Shown: positions 8,070 through 16,386 of the stretch, piece by piece
Layout: every line of letters starts with the position of its first letter
Numbering within the stretch: position 1 is the first letter of the stretch
Assembly (NCBI RefSeq): GCF_006864135.1
Contig: NZ_SADV01000001.1
Span: 186,001-250,000, forward strand
Direction: 5' to 3'
DNA: 64,000 nucleotides
Source of the DNA: Lysinibacillus sphaericus
GTDB lineage: Bacteria > Bacillota > Bacilli > Bacillales_A > Planococcaceae
Notes under the pieces: model-generated
Databases searched by the model: none
The model's input: the letters and a program-made list of their open reading frames with translations, nothing else
Told to the model about the DNA's origin: nothing
Program-made: the position numbers and the translations under genes

Positions 8070-9716
8070 TTAAAGCATTTGCCTTGTATCAACTATACCT
8101 GTTTTATCACATACTCTAAGTTGGTTTCGACCGCTTTCCTTTGCAATATAAAGTGCTTGATCCGCCTTGTCAAGTAGCTCGTAAAATGTTGAAATATTTT
8201 CAGAATCACCGTATCCTGCGATGCCAATACTCACTGTCACATTGATCTCAAAATCCGCAATATAAGGATGATCTTCAACATGTTGCCGGACTCTTTCCGC
8301 AATTTTCACTGCACTCTCTAGCATAGTATTTGGAGATAAAATGACAAACTCCTCTCCCCCATACCTTGTAACAATATCGATTCTTCGCACAGAATTTGTA
8401 ATGATGTTTGCGACATGCTTTAGCACTTCATCACCGATTAAATGTCCATAGGTATCATTAACCTTTTTGAAAAAATCAATGTCAATCGCTATACATGAAC
8501 AATGGTGTTGTTCTTCTAAACATTTCTGAAAAGCAAGCTCCCCCTGCTCAATCAAATAACGACGATTATACAGCTTCGTCAGCTGACAGGTAATCGATAA
8601 TTCTTTCAGTAAAATAGTATCTTTTCTTACTTTGTCGCTCATTTCATTGAAGGACGCACAAAGCTCCTGAAATTCTTGCGCATATGGTGTCAGCTGTTGG
8701 TCATTTATTTGATATTCATAAAAACCTTGTTCTACCTTTCTAACTCCTGTTAGAAGCTGCTGGATAGGTTCTTCAATTTTTTTAGAGAGATGTAACATCA
8801 TTTTAATCATAAAAAATGACCCTACTACTAAACAAATAGTTATCCATAAAATTCTATTGATTAATGGTTTATAGGCCTCTAACAGACCAATTTCTGATAT
8901 AATAAACCATTTCCCTCCATTTATAGGCTTACTTTTAGCAAGAACCCACTTATTATTCGCGTCTTTATAAAGCTCGAGGCCGCTTGTTTTATTTTTTAAA
9001 GCTACGTTTAGGATATGGTCATCAACTAAATAATTTCCTGAAGACCGTTGTTGTTTATTGTTAAATTCAGAGAGCATAGTACCTTCTTGGTCTATAATAT
9101 AAGCATGACCTAAAAAACCCACTCTCGATTCTTGCAGCAGTTGATTGATGATATCTAAATTTACTGCGCCGAAAACTACACCATTGAATTGTTGCTGTGC
9201 ATTAAGAATCGGTGAAGCAAATGCCATAATAGGCTGCTTTGTAACTTTACTTATTAAAATATCTGTTATATATGGTTGTTTCGTTTTTTTAGCAACTTGA
9301 AAATACTTTCGGTCATTAACATCCACGCTAACACCATTTTTACTGTATTCAGTAACTGTATCAACTTGCACGATGCCCTCTTTATTGACGAATATTAAGT
9401 CTGTGAAATTTGTTTTTTCTTTAAAATCTTGAAAAAATTTTTGTGATTTTTGAAAATTATAGTCCTTGACAAAATCAAAATTAGCTATTGTATGTATATC
9501 ACTGGATCGCTCTGCTAACCAGCTTTCAAAAAAATAGGATTGAGCATCCAAATAATGCGTCATCTTTTCATTTTGATGTTGAATGGTTTGTCGATATTCA
9601 ATATAAAGCGTTGGAATAAAAATACATAAACCAGTAATAAAAGTGATCCATACAAGTGCTCGATGAAGCTGACCTTTTATTGTGTTTGGCTGTGGAAACT
9701 TTTTTAAAACCCTCAA
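8070..9716 (-). CDS. Membrane diguanylate cyclase (Cache sensor, HAMP, GGDEF)
   Basis: Makes cyclic di-GMP from two GTP. From TTG 9716 (GGAGG 8 nt upstream) the product has 548 residues: TM1 at about 22-44, an extracytoplasmic dCache-like sensor to about residue 280 (TDLIFVNKEGIVQVDT and ISKVTKQPIMAFASPI are typical), TM2 at about 285-307, HAMP to about 365, then GGDEF. The active-site loop is RYGGEEFVIL, with an RxxD product-inhibition site (RRID) five residues before it, so an active, feedback-inhibited enzyme is expected. DIDFFKKVNDTYGH carries metal-binding Asp. No EAL domain. Monocistronic. The ligand is unknown; such Cache domains often bind small organic molecules. Confidence 0.9.
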   Translation of the reverse strand: MRVLKKFPQPNTIKGQLHRALVWITFITGLCIFIPTLYIEYRQTIQHQNEKMTHYLDAQSYFFESWLAERSSDIHTIANFDFVKDYNFQKSQKFFQDFKEKTNFTDLIFVNKEGIVQVDTVTEYSKNGVSVDVNDRKYFQVAKKTKQPYITDILISKVTKQPIMAFASPILNAQQQFNGVVFGAVNLDIINQLLQESRVGFLGHAYIIDQEGTMLSEFNNKQQRSSGNYLVDDHILNVALKNKTSGLELYKDANNKWVLAKSKPINGGKWFIISEIGLLEAYKPLINRILWITICLVVGSFFMIKMMLHLSKKIEEPIQQLLTGVRKVEQGFYEYQINDQQLTPYAQEFQELCASFNEMSDKVRKDTILLKELSITCQLTKLYNRRYLIEQGELAFQKCLEEQHHCSCIAIDIDFFKKVNDTYGHLIGDEVLKHVANIITNSVRRIDIVTRYGGEEFVILSPNTMLESAVKIAERVRQHVEDHPYIADFEINVTVSIGIAGYGDSENISTFYELLDKADQALYIAKESGRNQLRVCDKTGIVDTRQML

Positions 9717-9834
9717 AACACTAACCTCCAAATTAATCTAAACATTTCCTTAAAATGGGCAATAAATAGTAATTTACTCATTAAAAATACCACAACCGTA
9801 AAATTGCGGCAGTGATAAATTTAACTTTTCCAGA

Positions 9835-9895
9835 AAATGTTTTGGTAGCGAAAGCAAATCGACCAACTACAATTATGCCGAGGCATAATTGATTA
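9835..9895 (+). repeat. Dispersed repeat, short copy (copy C)
   Basis: Contains TTTGGTAGCGAAAGC, as in the copies at 21.6 and 61.0 kb, and the palindrome AATTATGCCGAGGCATAATT (9871-9890), shared with 29.28 kb. Non-coding. Confidence 0.7.
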
Positions 9896-10018
9896 GTTTG
9901 TCAAAGAGGTATAGCCGTGTAAAAGTGGCATATCAAAGACTATTTATATTACATAACTAGTTTCCACTATTAATAGATTCAATTAATACTATTGGGCTTA
10001 TCATAAAAATTAATCTCT

Positions 10019-10201
10019 TCATTTCAAACTCCTTCTATAATCATTACTAAATTCCCTTAAATTAATAAACCTAACGTTTTGAGTGTTGGATTCAATTAAA
10101 ACATTGTAAACAGCTTCAGTAATAATTAAATTACCGTACCAGTTATTAAAGTAGAAAATATCACTACCATCCCACTCTTTTTTATCTACGCTTACCCCTT
10201 C
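10019..10201 (-). pseudogene. C-terminal fragment of an immunity-protein-like gene
   Basis: The minus-strand frame (60 codons, no start codon) reads EGVSVDKKEWDGSDIFYF, then NNWYGNLIITEAVYNVLIES, then NVRFINLREF. The order W-DGSDIF, N-x-G-x-I-I-x-T-E, V-x-x-L, N-V-x-F matches, from memory, the C-terminal part of immunity proteins of the DUF1629/Imm11 or Imm43 type found beside polymorphic toxins. The 5' two thirds is absent and no toxin gene is in the window. It is best read as a leftover of a lost toxin-immunity locus. The intervals 9896-10018 and 10202-10318 hold only this remnant and a hairpin. Confidence 0.5.
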
Positions 10202-10225
10202 TCAAATTTAAGACCTCACAAATAT

Positions 10226-10258
10226 AAGCTGAACTAATCCGAATTAGTTCAGCTTTTT
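10226..10258. terminator. Hairpin terminator
   Basis: AAGCTGAACTAAT (10226-10238) pairs with ATTAGTTCAGCTT and is followed by TTTTAAAT on the plus strand. On the minus strand it lies 60 bp after the acyltransferase gene and could end that transcript. Confidence 0.6.
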
Positions 10259-10318
10259 AAATAAATTGTTATAATGTTGAACATTAATAAAAATCAAGAA
10301 TGGTTTTTTTGTTGTTTA

Positions 10319-11384
10319 TTATTTTATGATTTTCCAAAACTCTGCTCCATAGCTTTTATTTTTAAATTCAACAGATGTTTGTGTTTTCGCAAAACTCTCA
10401 CCAATATCTATCTTGTTTACCTGATTTTGTAATGGTGAGCCAAATGAAAATTCCATTTGCAAATCAGTTAGGTTAAACAAAATTGAATGTACTGTTCCAA
10501 AGCCTTCTTTGTAATTATGGACAGACAATCCTTTAGGGAACTCTGTTAAAAGAAGTTCTTGGATTTCATCGATAGATCTTTTTCCACTTTCTTTAAATTT
10601 CTCCTCTAAAATATTATATCTTAATTGAGAATGCTCGAGCTTGCCAGGCTCCATTTCTTGTATTGTGGAAAATAGTCCGTGGTTAGTTGCAATAAGAAAA
10701 TCTAGTTCTGCACGTTTAACCTCTTTTATTCCGTCATATGTTCCAATCAAAGCTGCATCGCCATTCGCATCAGCAATAAGTAAATTCATATTCGTTCCTA
10801 CTGGCATAGTGTTAACCATATAAATTGCTTCTTCTACATTTCCGCAATTTTCTAACAGCGCTCTAACAATAACCATAAACTGTAATCCAGGTACTGCTGG
10901 TGGTCTCATTCCAGGATATTTGCCAATGGGCATGCCACAAGATGCATATGCAATACATAGTCCCTTCTCATTTAAACCTTCACTTCGACCGAATGTCGAA
11001 ACTGAAAATCCTGTATGAGCATATTTCCCTTCAACACGAGTAGTACATAAGCGCATATCCGAAATATCAGGCGATAAATCATAATTTCTTAAAACATATG
11101 TTTTACCATCTGCCATCTTTCCAGGTAAAATAGCCGCTAAACTACATCCCCCAGGCATTAACCATGCATTTTGATAAAAATTTAGTTGTTCAGGCGTATA
11201 GCCAAAGCCTTCTGCAAAGCCTTCTAATTCTTTATTTAAGCCTGGGCAATACTGCTCTATTTGTGTTTTCATTTCTAAATAAGCGTTGTCAGCAGTTAAA
11301 TTTTCCGTAAAGAATAGCGATTTTGCAAAAGGATTCTTTTGAAACTCTCGCGCTTGATGTTGTCCAATCTCATATTGTTTTCAT
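10319..11384 (-). pseudogene. Acyl-CoA:6-APA acyltransferase-type (C45) Ntn hydrolase, frameshifted near the start
   Basis: The long open part (ATG 11272 to 10319, 317 codons) has the family nucleophile Cys in PGGCSLAAIL and continues RNYDLSPD, GLNEKGLCIA and NTMPVGTNMNLLIAD, as in C45 Ntn hydrolases acting on amide bonds. But ATG 11272 has no ribosome site, and the same frame is open for 36 more codons upstream with family-like sequence (YEIGQHQAREFQKNPFAKSL). That frame then meets a TGA. A better start, ATG 11384 with GGGG 7 nt upstream, runs MKTI and stops; a two-base loss there would join MKTI to YEIG. So the gene is either disrupted or carries an assembly error. Substrate unknown. Confidence 0.7.
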
Positions 11385-11471
11385 CGATATACCCCATTCT
11401 ATATTTAAGTAGCAAGACATTTCTTACCTTGCTAAATACAGAATAAAGTCTCCAGCTACTGGAGAGTTTAG

Positions 11472-12326
11472 CTAGTATCTTAGTTTCACAAATACTTTTG
11501 TCAAAAAATCATTTGGATGTAGCTCAATATTTGGTTTAATATTAATTGGATTTACAACCTCAGTTGGGATTAAACCTATTATGTACTGCTCCATAAATGT
11601 CCCTGCTGCCTGAAGGGATTGCTCAGTCAGCCATTCCTGCAAGCGACTATAGCCAAAATGTAACTCTGAATACGGTCCCGTTACATTTATACAAGCATAC
11701 TTGCCTTCTGTTATTACTTTAATATACTCCTCTTGTTGAATTGCTTTTACTGGTAACAGTAGTTCAACATCTGCTATATTTTGGTTCCTTTCTCTTTCGT
11801 GAAAAATTGCAACAAGCGCCCCCTCTATCTCAAATTGATACGCATATATTCGTTCAAATAATTTTTGTACTAGCTTATCCATTTCTATAATATGTATCTT
11901 TTCATGGATAGAAAACACCTGTATGTTTGGACGTTCTTCTATGTAACAACTTGATAATATTGGCTTTTGCTTTGGATTAAACGTCTCAGTGTTCCTAATT
12001 GAATTTTTCACTTGGACAATATTTTAAAGTTGTTCAGCGATTACTTTTTGTTGGTGCTCTAATTCCTGAACTTTTTTATTTAATCTTATCTCTAAATCTT
12101 GCTTATCACTTTTCCCTTTAATAATCTGTTCAATTTCGTTTAATGAAAACTGGCAATGTTTAAGTACCTGTATAGTATTTAGTTCTTTCATTTTATCGTA
12201 ATCATAATAACGATAGCCCGTCACTTCGTCTATCAAGGATGGTTCGAGTAACCCAAGATCGCTATAATAACGAATCGTTTTTACAGGAACATTACACAGT
12301 TTTGAAAATTTCCCAATGCTATACAT
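11472..12326 (-). pseudogene. MerR-family (BmrR-like) regulator split by one in-frame stop codon
   Basis: Residues 1-100 form a MerR DNA-binding domain (YSIGKFSKLCNVPVKTIRYY, GLLEPSLIDEVTGYRYYDYD) plus dimerisation helix. Residues 106-284 form a GyrI-like effector-binding domain (PVKAIQQEEYIKVITEGKYA, GPYSELHFGYSRLQEWL). The two lie in the same reading frame with only a TAA (12026-12024) and four codons between them: IAEQL-stop-NIVQVKNSIRN. Total length would be about 283 residues, close to BmrR-type multidrug regulators. The downstream part could restart at GTG 12011 but has no good ribosome site. No obvious efflux target is adjacent. One substitution from CAA, AAA or GAA explains the break. 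Confidence 0.8.
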
Positions 12327-12433
12327 AATAAAACCTTCTTTTCAAATATTGTTGAATTCGATTAATCCGCTTAGTTATTACTATATCGTACGATAAAAAT
12401 ATGGTAAATGATTTAACAAATAACATCCCGAGC

Positions 12434-12466
12434 CCCAAAAAAGTATGCTCTGATTTGAGCATACTT
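12434..12466 (-). terminator. Terminator of the GntR/DUF1648/hydrolase operon
   Basis: AAGTATGCTCAAATCAGAGCATACTT on the minus strand is followed by TTTTTGGGG. It lies about 90 bp after the hydrolase stop. The rest of 12327-12555 shows nothing else. Confidence 0.75.
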
Positions 12467-12555
12467 CCTTTTGTTAGATACTAATTATGAGCATTACTTT
12501 TTTCGCAAGTTTTTCTCCATTTCGCGCAAGTATTCACCTTTCTACCGTGGATAGC

Positions 12556-13845
12556 TTAGTCTCTACTTCCATTCATAATAAACTGCTGAATGGCTGGCAG
12601 TAATTCTTTATGAAGTGGTAATGATGGGTCTGAATAGGTTGCTGCATTTTTCGTACGATCTGCTGGAGCATTTTTTAACACATGATTCATTCCGTCCATA
12701 TATACAAGCTTAGCATCTGGCTTACCTTTTTTTAACGCTTCCGCATCCGTTGTAACTACTTGTAAATCGGTTGTTCCTTGAAGAATTAAAACTCGGCTAT
12801 TTACTTTCGCTAACTCATTTGCAGGATTATATTTTAACCATGAAATCATATACGGTTGAACTGAAGAACGGAAGAGTGACTGTAAATCTGGAGAAACGTT
12901 CTTCACTAGCTCGCCTTTTTTCAAGGATGCAAGAGCATCTGTTGATTCTTTTAGAAGCTCTGGCGATATTTGACCTTTTAATTGCTCTAACAAAATTTCA
13001 TCGGCTGGTCTACCAGAGCCTGCTATAGAAACAAAGGACTCTACTTTTGTTTTTTGTGCTGCTAGTAAACCGATCAGTGAGCCTTCGCTATGTCCAATAA
13101 TATGAACACTCAAATACGCTTTATCGGCTAAAAGGGTATTAATCACTTGAACTGCGTCATCTACGTATTGGTCAATCGTAATATCCTCTTCCTTAGTTAA
13201 AAGGGACTGATTATCGCCAAGTCCACGTTTATCATAGCGAACAGTAGTAATACCGTCTTTTGCTAACCCTTCCGCTATCATTTTTAAGCTATCATTTTTA
13301 CCAGCTATTGCTGAATTTCCATCCTTATCAGTTGGACCAGAGCCTGCTATAATAAGTGCAACTGGAGATGGCTCCTTGCTAGCCTTTTGAAGAGCCACTG
13401 TTAACGCACCATCTTTAACAGGAATCTTGGACGTTTCATACGTAACTGGTTGTTCTTTGAATGGCTTTAAGACAAGTGGGAATTTGCCACCACTTTGTTG
13501 AAACGTTGCTGCAATTTGCCCATCTTTTAATGTTCCGTTAATGACAACAGCCGAGTCATTTAAATTGATCGAAACACTTACTTGATCACCATCGTATTTG
13601 ATGCTTTTAAATGGATAATCGGATAATCCTTGGGCTGGTACTGATAATGTCCCACTATCTTTCTGCAAATCAACGATAATCGGAAGTGCTCCGTTTGGCG
13701 TTTTAATATTCCCTTCCCATTTACCTACTAGCTGTTCATTCATTTTATTGTCCTCCTTTATCTCTTTACCTTTTGTGTTGTCCTCCTTTTGTGCGCATGC
13801 TGCTAATAAAAAAAGTGCACAACATAAAAATAATAGTTTTTTCAT
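12556..13845 (-). CDS. Alpha/beta-hydrolase lipoprotein
   Basis: 429-residue secreted lipoprotein: MKKLLFLCCALFLLAACAQ is a type II signal peptide with lipobox LAAC (Cys about 17). An N-terminal beta-rich domain (about 35-150, KWEGNIKTPNGALPIIVDL) precedes an alpha/beta-hydrolase domain with GSGPTDKDGN (oxyanion region), nucleophile Ser in GHSEGS, Asp in LQGTTDLQV and His in GMNHVL. This arrangement is common in Bacillus alpha/beta-hydrolase proteins with an N-terminal DUF3887-like or similar extension. Substrate unknown. The start lies 13 bp after the DUF1648 gene, in an operon with the GntR regulator. Confidence 0.82.
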   Translation of the reverse strand: MKKLLFLCCALFLLAACAQKEDNTKGKEIKEDNKMNEQLVGKWEGNIKTPNGALPIIVDLQKDSGTLSVPAQGLSDYPFKSIKYDGDQVSVSINLNDSAVVINGTLKDGQIAATFQQSGGKFPLVLKPFKEQPVTYETSKIPVKDGALTVALQKASKEPSPVALIIAGSGPTDKDGNSAIAGKNDSLKMIAEGLAKDGITTVRYDKRGLGDNQSLLTKEEDITIDQYVDDAVQVINTLLADKAYLSVHIIGHSEGSLIGLLAAQKTKVESFVSIAGSGRPADEILLEQLKGQISPELLKESTDALASLKKGELVKNVSPDLQSLFRSSVQPYMISWLKYNPANELAKVNSRVLILQGTTDLQVVTTDAEALKKGKPDAKLVYMDGMNHVLKNAPADRTKNAATYSDPSLPLHKELLPAIQQFIMNGSRD

Positions 13846-13858
13846 AAAATCTCTCCCT

Positions 13859-14938
13859 CTAGACGAAAATGACTAATAAGATTGGTAAAAATATTACAAG
13901 TAAAATGATATAGCTCCATTTATTCGCTAAATTCACAGTCCAACCAACGCCGTATTTCTTTTGCACTAATAGTGAAGGATCATTTTTATTGAGATAAACA
14001 ATCCCCCATTTCCAGTATCGATCATCGGCTGCAGCTGTTTCGTTTGTCTGTAAATCATCAAAGCGCTCATTACTGTTACTTAACTTCCAAATTAACAGGA
14101 TAAGTCCCCCTAAAGAGACGAACATAAAAACAATAAAAAGCGGGAAGAAGTAAGGAGCTGTTTGATTTTTTAAAATAACTGTCGTGTAATGTAAAACAAC
14201 AAGAACAATAGTCATACTATAATTAATCGCTGCTAAGTACCAGCTACCATATTTACGCTGGTTAAGCTCTCGATTGGCTGAAGCCTCTTTTGCTTGTGCA
14301 CTCAATTGTATTTTGGCACTTTTCATACCGATACTGATGATGAAAAAGCTAATTTGTGTCCCTAGTAAAATAAGTGGCATTACAATAACTGCTAGCCATG
14401 TTTTTTCAGTCCTACCGTCTACCTCACCTGCTGCATTCCAATGGGTAGCAAAAACATCTGGGATGGCATTGTAATTCATATAGGTAAAAGTAATCAATGC
14501 TAAAGTGATAATAATCGGTAATGCGAAAAATGTAGGTGAAAGTACTTCATCTCGATCTCGAAAAGATAAATCCATCACATAAACAGTTTTTACATGTGCT
14601 TCCCAATTTTCTTGTTTTTTCAGTTTTTTTGTTTTTATATGATAAAACATATAAAGTCCAGCTGCTATGAGAAGCACGACATAAAGCAAAACAAAGGATA
14701 ATAAAACAAATTGCTCTTCTTGAATGGACGTAAACAGTAGTAAAATTTGAGCTATAAGACATGCAACTGCTATGCTCCCGACCATCATACTGTAATGCTT
14801 TTTAAAAATAAGTAATTGTTGATGTTGCACATAAGGTTCTGGAATAGATACACCAAACACAGTTGTTTTTCTCGCTAAATATGGTGTTAAAGTTTCCAGT
14901 ACACCTACAAAGATAAAGATGCTTAATATAAAAAGCAT
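13859..14938 (-). CDS. DUF1648 / DUF5808 integral membrane protein
   Basis: 359 residues with about eight hydrophobic segments. IPDVFATHWNAAGEVDG matches the DUF1648 signature, and the C-terminal RYWKWGIVYLNKNDPSLLVQ followed by KYGVGWTVNLANKW matches DUF5808. Biochemical role not established; such proteins usually travel with small YtrA-type GntR repressors, as here. The start is 8 bp after the GntR stop and a hydrolase lipoprotein follows, so this is the middle gene of a three-gene envelope-related operon. Confidence 0.8.
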   Translation of the reverse strand: MLFILSIFIFVGVLETLTPYLARKTTVFGVSIPEPYVQHQQLLIFKKHYSMMVGSIAVACLIAQILLLFTSIQEEQFVLLSFVLLYVVLLIAAGLYMFYHIKTKKLKKQENWEAHVKTVYVMDLSFRDRDEVLSPTFFALPIIITLALITFTYMNYNAIPDVFATHWNAAGEVDGRTEKTWLAVIVMPLILLGTQISFFIISIGMKSAKIQLSAQAKEASANRELNQRKYGSWYLAAINYSMTIVLVVLHYTTVILKNQTAPYFFPLFIVFMFVSLGGLILLIWKLSNSNERFDDLQTNETAAADDRYWKWGIVYLNKNDPSLLVQKKYGVGWTVNLANKWSYIILLVIFLPILLVIFV

Positions 14939-14945
14939 ATTTCCC

Positions 14946-15323
14946 CTACTTCCATTGTTTTAAAATTCGATGAAACAAACTCGTCATTTGTTCTTTTTCG
15001 AGACCCCGTGCAATGGCCTCTGCCATAATTGGTTTTAATGCATTTTCTACTTTTTCAACTTCCGTCTCTTTCAGTTCTTTTTTTTGACCACCGATAATGA
15101 TCGCTTTTGCTTTCGGCTTTAATTCGATTAAACCTTTTTCTTCAAGTTCATGATAACTCTTACTAACCGTGCTGACATTAATCCCTAAATCCGCAGCCAT
15201 TGAACGAACTGAAGGTAAAGTGTCACCATTTTTTAGGTTTCCCTTTGCAATCAACTCAATTAACTGATTCGCTAATTGTTTATAGAGCTGTAATTCACTG
15301 CTTGGATCTAAATGAATATTCAT
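14946..15323 (-). CDS. GntR-family repressor, YtrA subfamily
   Basis: 126 residues from ATG 15323, chosen over an in-frame start at 15371 because GGGAGGGG lies 5 nt upstream and family members begin here (MNIHLDPSSELQLYKQLANQ). The winged helix-turn-helix covers about residues 10-75 (SVRSMAADLGINVSTVSKSY, then LEEKGLIEL). The short C-terminal dimerisation region (about 50 residues, MAEAIARGLEKEQMTSLFHR) is typical of YtrA-type regulators, which have no large effector domain. It probably represses its own operon with the DUF1648 and hydrolase genes; an inverted repeat lies 36 bp upstream. Confidence 0.87.
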   Translation of the reverse strand: MNIHLDPSSELQLYKQLANQLIELIAKGNLKNGDTLPSVRSMAADLGINVSTVSKSYHELEEKGLIELKPKAKAIIIGGQKKELKETEVEKVENALKPIMAEAIARGLEKEQMTSLFHRILKQWK

Positions 15324-15358
15324 TTTACCCCTCCCATCTGTATCGCTTATCACCAAAC

Positions 15359-15394
15359 AGAAATCTGTCATATGTAGAGTAATACAGATTTCTT
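15359..15394. promoter_or_regulatory. Inverted repeat upstream of the GntR operon, candidate operator
   Basis: AGAAATCTGT and ACAGATTTCT (10-bp arms, 15 bp apart) sit just upstream of the gntR start. Position and symmetry suit a YtrA-type operator. It could alternatively be a terminator for the decayed small gene upstream; there is no long T-run. Confidence 0.45.
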
Positions 15395-15477
15395 AAAAAG
15401 GCAAATTTTCTCTAAATTGGGGATTAACCAATTAGGCTATTTTCTCTGAGGTTTTTAAGGTATTTAATGCGAAATAA

Positions 15478-15506
15478 AAAAGGACCCAGAAAAATTCTGG
15501 ATCCCA
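15478..15506 (-). terminator. Terminator hairpin after the broken small-gene copy
   Basis: On the minus strand GGATCCAGAATTTTTCTGGGTCC is followed by TTTTTTATTT. It corresponds to the hairpin after the intact copy at 6484-6512. Confidence 0.65.
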
Positions 15507-15519
15507 AGGACACTTATTT

Positions 15520-15675
15520 CTATTTGATTTGATCTGTATCGGTTTTTGCTTCTTCTTAAGATACAGCAAAACAGAATATCCGCCTCGCTGATTCCATAAG
15601 ATTTTAGAAGCTCACCCTATACAGTTGTGGCGGACTTTCCTGAGATTCCTGGTCTTTGGGTGTTTGACTACTCAT
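15520..15675 (-). pseudogene. Frame-broken copy of the 50-residue gene
   Basis: ATG 15675 follows TTAGGAGGATGTAGA and the frame reads MSSQTPKDQESQESPPQL, then hits a stop after 23 codons. Downstream DNA keeps nucleotide similarity to the intact copy at 6536-6688 (CTTAAGAAGAAGCAAAAACC against CTTGAGAAGTGAAGCAAAAG), and the terminator hairpin and the GACACTTA element after it are also shared. It is therefore a duplicated gene that lost its frame by indels. The neighbouring 15676-15798 is empty apart from its ribosome site. Confidence 0.6.
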
Positions 15676-15798
15676 TCTACATCCTCCTAATCATTTTAGA
15701 TTAATAAGTGATTCCGTTCTTAATATGAACCGTTTCGTAAATGTTTATTCATGTGAAGCACATTTTTATGAATATGCCTTGTTATAGAATTAAAACTC

Positions 15799-16176
15799 CT
15801 AAGCTTCTTCTTTAAAAATTTGTTGCGCAATGGTTAAAGCATTTTGGACACGTGGAAAACCAATGTATGGTACTAATTGTAATAATGCTTCCACAATTTC
15901 TGTCTGTGTTAAACCTGCATGTAGACCACGTTTAATATGTGTTTTTGTTTGTGGGGCAGCACCTTGAGTTACTACCGCTGTAATGACAACAAGTGCACGG
16001 CTCTTTGCATCTAGCCCTGGTCGTGAATAAACATCACCATAGGTAAATTCAACAATCATTTTGCGTAAATCTGGTGCTATGTCAGCTAGTACATCTGCCT
16101 CCATCATTCGTGCCGCTTCTTCCTTTGTCACATACTGTTTAATTGTTTCTAACCCCTTTGTAAAACGCTCGTTCAT
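15799..16176 (-). CDS. Carboxymuconolactone decarboxylase (AhpD-like) family protein
   Basis: 125 residues from ATG 16176 (GGAGAG 7 nt upstream; longer in-frame starts lack a ribosome site). The CMD core LDAKSRALVVITAVVTQGAA, then IKRGLHAGLTQTEIVEALLQ and PYIGFPRVQNAL, is clear. The AhpD CxxC redox pair is absent, so it is more like 4-carboxymuconolactone decarboxylase-type proteins than a peroxidase partner. No catabolic genes adjoin it, and its substrate is unknown. Small single gene between two terminators. Confidence 0.82.
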   Translation of the reverse strand: MNERFTKGLETIKQYVTKEEAARMMEADVLADIAPDLRKMIVEFTYGDVYSRPGLDAKSRALVVITAVVTQGAAPQTKTHIKRGLHAGLTQTEIVEALLQLVPYIGFPRVQNALTIAQQIFKEEA

Positions 16177-16203
16177 TGACAATCTCTCCATTGTTATTTC
16201 TTT

Positions 16204-16241
16204 ACACAAAAACCCCAATTCCGCGTCTCCAGAATTGGGTA
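16204..16241 (-). terminator. Terminator of the arg operon
   Basis: On the minus strand CCCAATTCTGGAGACGCGGA then ATTGGGG is followed by TTTTTGTG. It lies 150 bp after the argH stop. The interval 16242-16386 shows no gene. Confidence 0.8.
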
Positions 16242-16386
16242 TTGTCCTTCACCTATGTAAGGGTCTCTTTTTCGTTTCACCCTCTGGCTCTAACGAAAAA
16301 GGAAAATATTGTTTCATAGTGCCTCACTGGACAGCTTTAATGAATATCTATGCAAAAGTCACAAGGACATGCACGCTAAGTTATAG

